Below, piece after piece: positions 26,916-35,047 of a stretch of 64,000 bases of DNA (position 1 is its first letter; each line of letters begins with the position of its first letter). The DNA comes from Hymenobacter edaphi (GTDB lineage Bacteria; Bacteroidota; Bacteroidia; Cytophagales; Hymenobacteraceae), in the NCBI RefSeq assembly GCF_003258365.1, contig NZ_QHKM01000004.1, forward strand, positions 124,001 to 188,000, written 5' to 3'. Under the pieces are notes generated by a model. That model was not told where the DNA came from. It was given only the letters and a program-made list of their open reading frames with translations, and did no database searches. Made by a program: the position numbers and the translations under genes.

Positions 26916-28109
26916 ATGCGCATTCTGTTTCTGAGCTACTGGGGGCTGGACGACCCGCTGACCGTCTCCACCGTTTTCCCGCACCTGCAGCTGCTGCAGC
27001 AGCGCCCCGACGTGGAGAGCGTGCTGCTCGTCACCATCGAGCGCAACGGCAAGGCGCCGGCTTTCCGGCTGCCATTCGCGGCCGATAAAGTCGAGTTTGC
27101 CCCGCTGATTTCCGAGCCGGGCCGCAACGTGCTCGTCACCAAGACCGACGACTTCCTGCGCTTCCCGAAGCAGCTGGTGCAGCTGGCCGCCGCCCACCGC
27201 AGCGACTTTCTGCTGGCCCGCGGCGCCCCGGCCGGGGCGCTGGCCTACTTGGTGTGGAAGCAAAACAAGCTGCCGTTCTACGTGGAGTCCTTCGAGCCGC
27301 ACGCCGACTACATGCTCGAATCGGGCGTGTGGCGGCGCTACGACCCGCGCTACCTGTTTCAGCGCCACTGGGAGCGGAAGCAGAAGCAGCTGGCCCGCGG
27401 CCTGATGCCGGTGGCCGAAAACTACCGCCGTCAGCTCATCAGCGAAGGCGTGCCCGCCGACCAGATTGTGACGGTGCCCTGCTCGGTGAACTTGGCCGCC
27501 TTCGGCTACGACGCGGCCCGCGGGGCCGACGTGCGCCGGCAACTCGGCCTGCCCGCCGACGCCATCGTGGGCATCTACGTGGGCAAGTTCGGCGACATCT
27601 ACTACGACCAAGAAGCCTACGACCTGTTTGCCGCCACGGCTCAGCACTTCGGCGAGAAATTCCGCCTGATCGTGCTGACGCCCAATGCCATTTCCGACGT
27701 GCAGGCCCGCCTGGCCGCCGTGGGGCTGGGCCCGGAACGCAGCTTCGTGACCAAGGCCCAGCACCATGAGGTGCCCGGCTACCTCTCGGCCGCCGATTTT
27801 GCCTTTGCGCCCATTAAGCCCGCCGACTGCCGGCAGTTCTGCTCGCCGATTAAGGTGGGCGAGTACTGGGCCAACGGCCTGCCCGTCATTCTGACCGAAG
27901 GCGTAGGCGACGACAGCGACATCATCAAGGCCGAGGGTGGGGGAGCGGTGTTCAACCTCGACCACCCCGAAACCGTGCCCGCCGCCGTGCGGCGTATTGC
28001 CGAGCTGGTGCAGCAGCCCGACTACCGCCAGCAGACGCGCCAGCTGGCCGAGCGGTACCGCTCGCCCGAGCGCGCCCGCCAGGCCTACGCCACTTTCTTC
28101 GGCGCCTAA
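26916..28109 (+). CDS. Family 4-like glycosyltransferase (GT-B fold)
   Basis: The product is 397 residues. The N-terminal half begins MRILFLSYWGLDDPLTVS, and the C-terminal half has GIYVGKFGDIYYDQEAYDL and the active-site area FAFAPIKPADCRQFCSPIKVGEYWANGLPVI. Family members in polysaccharide loci use a retaining mechanism with UDP- or dTDP-sugars. It starts 36 bases after the preceding GT2 and is followed by a GtrB-like gene. Confidence 0.82.
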   Translation: MRILFLSYWGLDDPLTVSTVFPHLQLLQQRPDVESVLLVTIERNGKAPAFRLPFAADKVEFAPLISEPGRNVLVTKTDDFLRFPKQLVQLAAAHRSDFLLARGAPAGALAYLVWKQNKLPFYVESFEPHADYMLESGVWRRYDPRYLFQRHWERKQKQLARGLMPVAENYRRQLISEGVPADQIVTVPCSVNLAAFGYDAARGADVRRQLGLPADAIVGIYVGKFGDIYYDQEAYDLFAATAQHFGEKFRLIVLTPNAISDVQARLAAVGLGPERSFVTKAQHHEVPGYLSAADFAFAPIKPADCRQFCSPIKVGEYWANGLPVILTEGVGDDSDIIKAEGGGAVFNLDHPETVPAAVRRIAELVQQPDYRQQTRQLAERYRSPERARQAYATFFGA

Positions 28110-28165
28110 GCGCCGCCTGATCGAGCCGCGCGTCATGCCCGTCGTCACCCGCCTCCGCCCCGCCC

Positions 28166-29146
28166 GTGCTGCCCACCGCTGATTCCGGCGCGCCGCTGCT
28201 GTCGGTGGTGAGCCCGGTGTACGGGGCCGCCGCGCTGCTGCCCGAGCTGGTGCGGCGCATCGTGGCGGCCGTCGACGGGCCGACGGGGGGGCGCTTTGAA
28301 ATCGTCCTCGTCGATGACCGCAGCCCCGACCAGGCCTGGCCCCGCATCGAAGCGGCCAGCCGGGCCGATGCGCGGGTGCGCGGGGTGCGCCTGTCCCGCA
28401 ACTTCGGGCAGCACCGGGCCCTGGCCGCCGGCCTGGCCCAGAGCCGCGGCACCTGGGTAGCCGTGCTCGATTGTGACCTGGAAGACGCCCCCGAAGCCAT
28501 TCCGGCGCTGTGGGCCGCTGCGCAGCAGCCCGGCTGCGACTACGCCGTGGCCCGCCGCGAAGCCCGGCAGCACGGCTGGGGCGTGCGGCTCACCTCGAAA
28601 GTGTTTTACCGCGTGCTGTCGGCCCTTACCGGCGTGCCGCAGGACGATGCAGTGGCCAACTTCGGGGTGTACCACCGGCGCGTCATCGAGGCGGTGGGGC
28701 AGCTGCCGGAGCGCGGTCGGTTTTTTCCGGTGCTGGTGCGCTGGGTGGGCTTCGAAGGCACCACGCTGGCGGTGCCCCACGGCACCCGGCCGGCGGGTGG
28801 CAGCAGCTACTCCTTCGGCCGGCGCCTGCAGCTGGCGCTGGACGTGCTGCTGGCCTGGTCCGACAAGCCGCTGCGGCTGGCCATTCTGTTCGGCGCGCTC
28901 ATTTCGGCCGCCGCCACCGCGCTGGGGCTGATTACGCTGGTGCGCTACTTCATCGGCAGCATCACCGTGCCCGGCTACACCAGCCTGACGCTGCTGCTGT
29001 GCTTCTTCTTCGGCCTCGTCATTGCCCTGATCGGGCTGGTGGGCCTCTACGTGGGCCGCACCTTCGAGGAAGCCCGGCAGCGCCCGCTCTACCTCATCGA
29101 CCAGCTGACTCCGCCGGCGCCCCCGACCGGCCCGCCGCATGAGTAG
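28166..29146 (+). CDS. GtrB-like polyprenyl-phosphate glycosyltransferase with C-terminal membrane helices
   Basis: The 326-residue product has a GT2 domain (LLSVVSPVYGAAALLPEL; LDCDLEDAPEAIPAL as metal region at about 100-114), the RNFGQHRAL segment typical of the DPM1/GtrB group, and two helices at about 235-260 and 270-295. It starts with GTG at 28166 and overlaps the next gene by 8 bases. Unlike the first two such genes, it is followed by a WecD-like acetyltransferase and not by a polytopic protein, so it may make polyprenyl-phosphate-linked 4-acetamido sugar. That is an inference from order. Confidence 0.85.
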   Translation: MLPTADSGAPLLSVVSPVYGAAALLPELVRRIVAAVDGPTGGRFEIVLVDDRSPDQAWPRIEAASRADARVRGVRLSRNFGQHRALAAGLAQSRGTWVAVLDCDLEDAPEAIPALWAAAQQPGCDYAVARREARQHGWGVRLTSKVFYRVLSALTGVPQDDAVANFGVYHRRVIEAVGQLPERGRFFPVLVRWVGFEGTTLAVPHGTRPAGGSSYSFGRRLQLALDVLLAWSDKPLRLAILFGALISAAATALGLITLVRYFIGSITVPGYTSLTLLLCFFFGLVIALIGLVGLYVGRTFEEARQRPLYLIDQLTPPAPPTGPPHE

Positions 29147-29864
29147 CCCTGATTCGGCCCTGGAAAAGTTGGCCTGGGACAGCGCCTTTTTCGGTTTCCC
29201 AGTCGGCCGCTTGCAGGCTCCCGTAGCCGATGCCGCCGGGCTGCGGCACTGGCTGGCCGCAGCCCGGCGGCAAGGCTACCGCCTGCTGTACTGGCTGGTT
29301 GAGCCCCATGATGCGGCTGCCGTGGCGGCGGCCAAGGCGTTGCACCTGCGCCCCATCGACCACCGCATTACCTTCGGGCTGCCGCTGGCCGGGCGGGCCA
29401 TTGTCGCCCCGGTGCCAGACGTGCGGCCGGTATTCACGGCTACGCCGGCGCTGCGGGCGCTGGCGCAGGACAGCAGCGGCTGGTCTCGGTTTCGCCGCGA
29501 CGCATGCTTTGCGCCGGGCAGCTGGCAGCGGCTCTACAACCAGTGGCTGCAGGAGTCGCTGCGCGGGCGGCTGGCGCGGGAAGTGCTGGTGCACGACGAC
29601 GCGGCCGGGCAGCCGCTCGGGATGCTGACGTTGGCGCAGCAAGGGCCCGTGGCCACCATCGGGCTGCTGGCGGTGGCGCCGGCGGCGCGGCGGCAGGGCG
29701 TGGGGCGGGCGTTGCTGCAAGCCGCCGGGCAGCGGGCCCAAGGCTGGGGCTGCACCGAGCTGCGCGTGACGACGCAGCAAGCTAACCACGCCGCCGTGGC
29801 GCTGTACCGGGCCGGCGGGTTCCGCGTCGAAACGGAAGCGCTGATCTACCACATTTGGCTGTAA
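29139..29864 (+). CDS. wecD: WecD/RffC-like dTDP-4-amino-4,6-dideoxygalactose N-acetyltransferase
   Basis: The 241-residue GNAT enzyme has an N-terminal KLAWDSAFFGFPVGRL, which matches the WecD WDSxFFG signature. The C-terminal acetyl-CoA site IGLLAVAPAARRQGVGRALL (Q/R-x-x-G-x-G/A) is followed by RVTTQQANHAAVALYRAGGF. It would acetylate the 4-amino group made by the aminotransferase encoded next. It overlaps the GtrB-like gene by 8 bases. The wecD then wecE pair is the arrangement known from the enterobacterial common antigen locus. Confidence 0.85.
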   Translation: MSSPDSALEKLAWDSAFFGFPVGRLQAPVADAAGLRHWLAAARRQGYRLLYWLVEPHDAAAVAAAKALHLRPIDHRITFGLPLAGRAIVAPVPDVRPVFTATPALRALAQDSSGWSRFRRDACFAPGSWQRLYNQWLQESLRGRLAREVLVHDDAAGQPLGMLTLAQQGPVATIGLLAVAPAARRQGVGRALLQAAGQRAQGWGCTELRVTTQQANHAAVALYRAGGFRVETEALIYHIWL

Positions 29865-29885
29865 GCCAAGCTGGCGGCCGTCGGC

Positions 29886-29893
29886 TATCTTTG
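29886..29893 (+). promoter_or_regulatory. -7 element TATCTTTG upstream of wecE
   Basis: TATCTTTG at 29886-29893 matches TAnnTTTG, 33 bases before the start of the wecE-like gene. A TTTG 28 bases upstream is too far for a standard -33 element. Confidence 0.35.
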
Positions 29894-29925
29894 CCGCACC
29901 GTTTTTTTCTCCTGACTGTCGCCGC

Positions 29926-31053
29926 TTGATACCCTACAACAAGCCTTTTCTGGCCGGACCCGAGCTGGGCTGCATCGAGCAGGCCATTCGGGCGGGGCAT
30001 TTGTCCGGCGACGGGGAGTTTACGCGGCGCTGCCACCGGTTTTTCGCCGACACCTTCGGCTTCGGCCACCCGCTGCTGACGACCTCCTGCACGGCGGCGC
30101 TGGAAATGGCGGCCCTGCTGCTCGACATCGGGCCCGGCGACGAGGTCATCATGCCCAGCTACACCTTCGTGTCGACGGCCAATGCCTTCGTGCTGCGCGG
30201 CGCCCGCGTCGTGTTTGCCGACAGCAATCCGCTCAACCCCAACCTCGATACCGCCCAGCTGGAGGCGCTGGTGACGCCGCGCACCCGCGCCATCGTGCCC
30301 ATTCACTACGCCGGCATTGCCTGCGACCTGGACCCGCTGCTGGCCACCGCCCACCGCCACAACCTGGCGGTGGTGGAAGACGCCGCCCCAGCCTTCGACA
30401 GCTACTACCGCGGCCGGGCGCTGGGCTCGTTCGGGCAGCTGGCCGCATTTTCCTTCCACGAAACGAAGAACATTCAGGCCGGGGAGGGCGGCATGTTGGT
30501 CATTAATGACGAACAGTACGCCCTGCGGGCCGAAATCATCCGCGAGAAGGGCACCAACCGCACCGCCTTTTTTCGCGGCGACGTGGCCCGCTACAGCTGG
30601 GTCGACGTGGGCTCGTCGTACCTGCCCTCCGAACTGACGGCGGCCTTCCTGTGGGGGCAGCTGGAGCACTGGCAGTCGATTCAGCACACGCGCCGCCGTA
30701 TCTGGCACACCTACAACGACGCGCTGGCCGGCCTCCGGGCGCTGGGCGTGGGCCTGCCCGTGGTGCCCGACTACGCCACCGTCAACGGTCATCTGTTCTA
30801 CCTCGTGTGCCGCGACGAGGCCGAGCGCACCGCCCTTATTGCCCGGCTGCGGGAGCGGGGCATCATGGCCGTATTTCACTACTTGCCCCTGCACGCCAGC
30901 CCCTACTACGCCCCCCAGCACGACGGCCGCGCCCTGCCCTGGGCCGAGCACTACGGCGCCCGCCTCGTGCGCCTGCCGCTGTTCTGCGAGCTGACCGCCG
31001 CGCAGCAGCAGTACATCATCGACGAGGTCCTGACCTTTTACCAAACCCGCTGA
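29926..31053 (+). CDS. wecE: dTDP-4-amino-4,6-dideoxygalactose transaminase (WecE/RffA-like)
   Basis: The 375-residue PLP aminotransferase begins with IPYNKPFLAGPELGCI and has GHLSGDGEFTRRC, both hallmarks of the WecE/RffA/VioA group. The PLP Lys is Lys181 in FSFHETKNIQAGEGG and the pairing Asp is Asp152. It aminates dTDP-4-keto-6-deoxyglucose at C4, giving the precursor of 4-acetamido-4,6-dideoxygalactose once the WecD-like enzyme acts. The dTDP-glucose genes (rmlA, rmlB) are not in the window. Start is TTG at 29926. Confidence 0.92.
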   Translation: MIPYNKPFLAGPELGCIEQAIRAGHLSGDGEFTRRCHRFFADTFGFGHPLLTTSCTAALEMAALLLDIGPGDEVIMPSYTFVSTANAFVLRGARVVFADSNPLNPNLDTAQLEALVTPRTRAIVPIHYAGIACDLDPLLATAHRHNLAVVEDAAPAFDSYYRGRALGSFGQLAAFSFHETKNIQAGEGGMLVINDEQYALRAEIIREKGTNRTAFFRGDVARYSWVDVGSSYLPSELTAAFLWGQLEHWQSIQHTRRRIWHTYNDALAGLRALGVGLPVVPDYATVNGHLFYLVCRDEAERTALIARLRERGIMAVFHYLPLHASPYYAPQHDGRALPWAEHYGARLVRLPLFCELTAAQQQYIIDEVLTFYQTR

Positions 31054-31080
31054 GCCGGCTTCCGAACCGGCCTCTTTCCT

Positions 31081-32154
31081 GTGCGCATCCTCTTTATCAT
31101 TCCGTATCCGCCCGGCAAGGCGCCCTCGCAGCGTTTCCGCTTCGAGCAGTACCTGCCGCTGCTGGCCGAGCACGGCCATCAGTACCAGCTGGCCCCCTTC
31201 CTCGACGACGCCACCTGGGCCATTCTCTACAAGCCGGGTCTGGCCGCGAAAAAGGCCCTGGGCATCCTGGCGGGCTTTCTGCGCCGCCTGCTGCTGGTGC
31301 TGACGGCCGTGGGCAAGTACGACTTCGTGTTTATTCACCGCGAGGCGGCGCCCATCGGCCCGCCGGTGTTCGAGTGGATGATTGCCAGGCTGTTGCGCAA
31401 GCCCATCATCTACGACTTCGACGACGCCATCTGGATTCCGAACACCTCGGAGGCCAACAAAGTGGTGGCGGGGGTGAAGTGGCACCACAAGGTGGACAGC
31501 ATTTGCCGTTGGGCCTACAAGGTGAGCTGCGGCAACAGCTACCTGCGCAACTACGCGGCGCAGTTCAACCCCCGCGCCGTGGTCAACCCCACCACCATCG
31601 ACACCGAGCACCTGCACAACCAGGTGCGCGACCAGGCCATTCCCGGCCCGCTGGTCATTGGCTGGACGGGTACGCACTCCACCCTGAAGTACATCGAGCA
31701 GGTGGTGCCGGTGCTGGCCGAGCTGGAGCAGCGCTACGACTTCGAGTTCCGCGTTATTTCCAACCAGCCGCCCGAGCTGCCGCTGCGCTCCTTGCGCTAC
31801 CAGCCCTGGCGCAAGGACACCGAAATTGCCGATTTGCTGCAGTTTCACGTGGGCCTGATGCCGCTGGAAGATGACCCCTGGGCCAAGGGCAAGTGCGCCT
31901 TCAAAGCGCTGCAGTACATGGCCCTGGGCGAGCCGGCCCTGGTGTCGCCGGTGGGCATGAACACCGAAGTGGTGGAAGACGGCGTGAACGGCTACGTGTG
32001 CGCCACGCCCGAGGAGTGGCGCACCGCCCTGGAGCGGCTGCTGCAGAATCCCGGCCTGCGCCAGACCCTGGGCAAGGCCGCCCGCGCCACCGTCGTCGAC
32101 CGGTACTCGGTGGTATCGAACACGCAGAACTTCCTGAACCTGTTCACGCGCTAG
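31081..32154 (+). CDS. Family 4-like glycosyltransferase (GT-B fold)
   Basis: The 357-residue protein begins MRILFIIPYPPGKAPSQRFR. It contains YDFDDAIWIPNTSEANK, a motif common in GT4-like enzymes of Bacteroidota polysaccharide loci, and a C-terminal donor-site region CAFKALQYMALGEPALVSPVGMNTEVV. It starts with GTG 27 bases after wecE. It is the last gene of the cluster on this strand; an IS element begins 20 bases after its stop. Confidence 0.85.
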   Translation: MRILFIIPYPPGKAPSQRFRFEQYLPLLAEHGHQYQLAPFLDDATWAILYKPGLAAKKALGILAGFLRRLLLVLTAVGKYDFVFIHREAAPIGPPVFEWMIARLLRKPIIYDFDDAIWIPNTSEANKVVAGVKWHHKVDSICRWAYKVSCGNSYLRNYAAQFNPRAVVNPTTIDTEHLHNQVRDQAIPGPLVIGWTGTHSTLKYIEQVVPVLAELEQRYDFEFRVISNQPPELPLRSLRYQPWRKDTEIADLLQFHVGLMPLEDDPWAKGKCAFKALQYMALGEPALVSPVGMNTEVVEDGVNGYVCATPEEWRTALERLLQNPGLRQTLGKAARATVVDRYSVVSNTQNFLNLFTR

Positions 32155-32173
32155 CCCGCCGCGCCCATCGAAA

Positions 32174-32197
32174 TGTCTCGTCCGGTTAAACGTTGAC
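32174..32197. repeat. IS terminal inverted repeat, orfB side
   Basis: This 24-bp end begins TGTCTCGTCCGG and finishes GTTGAC. It includes the last codons and the TAA of orfB. Confidence 0.9.
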
Positions 32198-33067
32198 AGC
32201 AATAAGGCAAGGGCCCCGTCCGGATTTTCCGGCGGGGCTTTTTGCTTGCTGATGCACTTGATTGGGGGTTTGGAAGTGGAGGGCCAGGTGCGGGCGCTCG
32301 TGGTTGTAGAGGTGCACGGCTTGCGCGACGAGCAAGCGGGCCTGGGCCAGGTCGTCGGGCACGACGAACAGGAATTCGTCCTTGAGGATGCCGTTGACGC
32401 GTTCGGCCAGGGCGTTTTGGTAACAATCGCCCGTGCCCTCGGTCATGGAACAGCGCAAGCCGTCGGCGCGCAGCCGCGCCTGGTAGGCGTCGGCGCAGTA
32501 CTGCGTGCCCCGGTCGGAGTGGTGCACCAGCCCCGCCCGCAGGCCGGACGGGCACTGGCGCAGGGCTTGGTCGAGCGCCGCCAGGCAGCCGTCCGTGTGC
32601 AAGCTCGCGTGCACGTGCGCGCCGACGATCCGGCGCGAATAGGCGTCGGTGACCAGGCTCAGGTATACCGTGCCCTGGCGGGTGGGCAGGTACGTCAGGT
32701 CGCTGACCCAGCGCCGGTGCGGGGCGGCGGGCGGCGGCGCGTCCCGCACCAGGTTGGGGTGCTTGCGGAAGCGGTGGTGCGAGTCGGTGGTTTTGGTGAA
32801 GCGGCGCTTGGGCGCCACGAGCAGGTGGCGGCTGCGCAAGAGCGTGAACAGCGCATCGCGCCCGCAGCGCAGGTCCTGGGCCCGCAGGCGCGGGGCGAGT
32901 TTGTGCAGCAGCTTACGCGTGCCCAGCCGCGGCAAGCGGCCGCGCTCGGCCCGCACGTGCGCGAGCACCTGCTCGGCCCGCGCCGCCCGACAGCGTTGGC
33001 GCTGGCGGCGCTGATAAAGGCTCTGCCGGCTGACGCCAAAGTGGCGGCAAGCGCGCTGCACGCTCAT
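32186..33067 (-). CDS. IS3-family transposase OrfB (DDE integrase domain)
   Basis: The product is 293 residues if started at the ATG at 33067; normally it would be made as an OrfAB fusion after -1 frameshifting at 33109-33115. The helix-turn-helix-like start (RACRHFGVSRQSLYQRR) precedes the rve integrase core. The catalytic triad is visible as WVSDLTYLP, VHHSDRGTQY and NALAERVNGILKDEF (DD-35-E). The frame is intact. The stop lies inside the terminal repeat. Confidence 0.93.
   Translation of the reverse strand: MSVQRACRHFGVSRQSLYQRRQRQRCRAARAEQVLAHVRAERGRLPRLGTRKLLHKLAPRLRAQDLRCGRDALFTLLRSRHLLVAPKRRFTKTTDSHHRFRKHPNLVRDAPPPAAPHRRWVSDLTYLPTRQGTVYLSLVTDAYSRRIVGAHVHASLHTDGCLAALDQALRQCPSGLRAGLVHHSDRGTQYCADAYQARLRADGLRCSMTEGTGDCYQNALAERVNGILKDEFLFVVPDDLAQARLLVAQAVHLYNHERPHLALHFQTPNQVHQQAKSPAGKSGRGPCLIAVNV
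32213..32243 (+). terminator. Terminator-like hairpin inside the IS end, + strand
   Basis: GCCCCGTCCGG (32213-32223) pairs with CCGGCGGGGC (32229-32238) with one bulged T, followed by TTTTT. It lies in the 3' end of orfB but points in the direction of the polysaccharide operon, so it would stop transcription entering the element. Confidence 0.6.
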
Positions 33068-33504
33068 GAGCCGGGCGGCTTTGAGGCGGGAAACGGCCGC
33101 TGGAAAGACTTTTTTGGCAGGCTGAGGCCGTGGTCCTCCTCCACCACTTGCAGCATGGTGCGCAAGAGCAGGTTGTGCTCCCGCGCGTCGCGCAACTGCT
33201 GCTCGAATTGGCGTTTCTGCTCGCGCAGTTGCGTTTCCAACTGCTTGATGCGCTGCTCGGGCGTCGGTTCCACGGCCTCGGACACGCCAGGGAAAGCCGG
33301 CCCGGCGTGCTGAAAGGTAGCGAAATGCGTCGCGTATTTGCGGCATCAGGCCAGCACGGTGCTGCGGCCCTGGATGCCGTAGCGCCGCTGGGCTTGTTTG
33401 TAGCTTAACTCACCGCGGGCCACTTCGCCCACCACCGCCAGCTTAAAGGGCAAACTGTAGTCGCGCTGGCTGCGCCTAACGCGCTTCTCTTCCGGTACTT
33501 GCAT
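33064..33504 (-). pseudogene. IS3-family OrfA interrupted by an in-frame TGA
   Basis: Read from the ATG at 33504 the protein starts MQVPEEKRVRRSQRDY and proceeds through a helix-turn-helix (YKQAQRRYGIQGRSTVLA). It then meets TGA at 33346-33348, where relatives have TGG (Trp) in the STVLxW motif. The same frame continues with CRKYATHF and a leucine-zipper-like coiled coil (EQRIKQLETQLREQKRQFEQQL) to 33064. A single G-to-A change explains the stop. Unless it is read through, no full OrfA or OrfAB is made; a downstream GTG could give a truncated 73-residue OrfA. Confidence 0.85.
33109..33115 (-). promoter_or_regulatory. Programmed -1 frameshift site (AAAAAAG) joining orfA and orfB
   Basis: On the minus strand CCA AAA AAG encodes PKK in the orfA frame. 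A -1 slip on A AAA AAG continues as PKKVFPAAVSRLKAAR into the orfB frame. This is the standard position and heptamer for IS3-family OrfAB production. Confidence 0.75.
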
Positions 33505-33522
33505 GACAACTGTGAGGAAAGT

Positions 33523-33546
33523 GTCAACACATTCCCGGACGGGACA
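33523..33546. repeat. IS terminal inverted repeat, orfA side
   Basis: This 24-bp end reads outward-in TGTCCCGTCCGG then ends GTTGAC, pairing with the other end at 18 of 24 positions. It lies 18 bases upstream of the orfA ATG and is followed by AAA. Confidence 0.9.
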
Positions 33547-33555
33547 AAACCAAAC

Positions 33556-33592
33556 AAAAAGCCCCGACCTGCAACCGGTCGGGGCTTTTTTG
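33556..33592. terminator. Bidirectional terminator
   Basis: AAAAAGCCCCGACC pairs perfectly with GGTCGGGGCTTTTTT around a seven-base loop, with T-runs on both strands. It closes the minus-strand gene ending at 33606. It probably also closed the polysaccharide operon before the IS inserted between them. Confidence 0.85.
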
Positions 33593-33605
33593 ATGGATGC
33601 AGCCG

Positions 33606-34943
33606 TTAGGCGCTAAGGGCGGTGCGCCGGGCGCGGGCGGGGCGCTTGAGCTTGTTGGCTTCGGCCTGCAGCACGTAGAGGCCGGCGGCGTAGAAGGGCA
33701 TGAGCGGAATCTTGTAGCGCACCAGCGTGCCGAAGTTGCCGCTGTTGGTGCCCACCCCGATGGCGAAGATGATGCTGAAGATAAAGCACAGCGTGACCAG
33801 GGGCTGACTGGCAATAAGCCGCAGCGTGCGCATGAACCCGGTGCGCACGAAAATCCGCACCGTCACGACGGTAAACCACAGCGCCTCCAGGGCCGACAGC
33901 ATCATCACCGGGTTGCGCGCTTCCCAGAGAAATGGCCGGTACAGCGACACCACTACCGCCTGCGGGGCCACGCGCAGAATGCTGCCCACGCTGCCGTCGA
34001 TGGTGCCGATGTTGTATCCCGAGCCTTTGTCGCGGGCCCGCTCGTACAGCGCCGTCTGGTTGATTTTGGTCCGTTCACCGATGTTTTCCACGTCGAACCG
34101 CTCGTCGCCGGCCGTCAGGTTGGTGGCGCCCACCACGCCCACCACCACACCGATACCCAGAAACAGCGGCTTGAGCAGCATGCGCGTGGTGGCATTTTTG
34201 ATGCGGCGGTTATTTTCGTTGAACACCCACAGCAGCCCCGGCGCCAGAAACGACATCAGGATGTAGACCTTCACCATCACCAGCAGGTACATGCCCAGTC
34301 CGCCCATCACCACCGACAATACCACGCTGCGCCGCTCGATGAAGAGGTGGTAGAAGCCGTAAAAAACCCAGCCCAGCGCCCCCATGCACAGGGAGTCCTT
34401 CATCAGCCCCGAGCCCCAGAAAAACACCGACGGCAGGAAGAACACCGCAATGGCCAGCTCCTTATAGGCCGCCGGGTAGATGCGGGCAAAGGTGATGTAC
34501 ATGGCCCAGATGCCGCTGAAGCTGATCAGGGCAAACGTCAGGGCCATGACGGAGTAGTTGTTGAAGCAGAACAGGCCGATAAAGGCCGCAATGCGCACCA
34601 CGAAGTACTCCGTCTTGGCGTAGAACCAGAACATGCGCGCGATGTAGCGGGCAATATCCGGGTCGTAGTCGGTGGCGGTGATGAGCTTCCAGCCCAGCGA
34701 GGGCGACTCCGAAAAGGCCTGGCTGATGACCTTCGTGTGCACGTAGTAGTTAAACGTGTCGCCGCCGCCGTAGTAGAACTGGTAGATCAGCCCGAGGGCA
34801 ATGGCGCCGACAAACTTCAGCGTCAGGGCCGGAATAAAGTAAGGCTTGGTGTAGACGTTGGTGACCTGCGGACGCACCCACAGCGCCAGCCCGTAGAACA
34901 GGGCCAGGTACAGCGGGGCGAGAAAAAGGTCGGTTAATTCCAT
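33606..34943 (-). CDS. Polytopic membrane protein of unknown function
   Basis: The 445-residue product starts from the ATG at 34943 (MELTDLFLAPLYLALFYGLAL), which begins directly with a membrane helix; the upstream extension is not supported. About nine to ten hydrophobic helices are visible, with a hydrophilic loop around residues 270-330 (AGDERFDVENIGERTKINQ). The stretch YYGGGDTFNYYVHTK between the second and third helices and FFLPSVFFWGSGLMKDS look conserved. Topology would fit a polymerase or glycan-related membrane enzyme. Its position next to the polysaccharide cluster, in convergent orientation, is suggestive only. Confidence 0.7.
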   Translation of the reverse strand: MELTDLFLAPLYLALFYGLALWVRPQVTNVYTKPYFIPALTLKFVGAIALGLIYQFYYGGGDTFNYYVHTKVISQAFSESPSLGWKLITATDYDPDIARYIARMFWFYAKTEYFVVRIAAFIGLFCFNNYSVMALTFALISFSGIWAMYITFARIYPAAYKELAIAVFFLPSVFFWGSGLMKDSLCMGALGWVFYGFYHLFIERRSVVLSVVMGGLGMYLLVMVKVYILMSFLAPGLLWVFNENNRRIKNATTRMLLKPLFLGIGVVVGVVGATNLTAGDERFDVENIGERTKINQTALYERARDKGSGYNIGTIDGSVGSILRVAPQAVVVSLYRPFLWEARNPVMMLSALEALWFTVVTVRIFVRTGFMRTLRLIASQPLVTLCFIFSIIFAIGVGTNSGNFGTLVRYKIPLMPFYAAGLYVLQAEANKLKRPARARRTALSA

Positions 34944-35047
34944 AGAAAACGGGTTGGGCCAACGGGCCGCCACGTCCGGGCCGCCTTAGCGAAAGGCTAA
35001 AATACGCCATTTAGGTCGGATATTGGGCCCGATACCCCCTTCTGCCT

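Larger units (their letters stand above)
32174..33546 (-). mobile_element. IS3-family insertion sequence, 1373 bp
   Basis: The element is bounded by 24-bp imperfect inverted repeats (32174-32197 and 33523-33546, 18 of 24 bases paired, outer ends TGTC and GACA). It is flanked on both sides by AAA (32171-32173 and 33547-33549), the 3-bp target duplication expected of IS3 elements. Two overlapping frames on the minus strand encode OrfA (helix-turn-helix plus coiled coil) and OrfB (DDE integrase), joined by an A6G slippery site. A stop codon in orfA suggests it is no longer active on its own. The intact ends and duplication argue for fairly recent insertion. Confidence 0.93.

Noticed and set aside
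29782-32202. An 806-codon minus-strand frame opposite wecE and the last glycosyltransferase
   Set aside because: It runs into the IS end and lies opposite genes with clear catalytic motifs.
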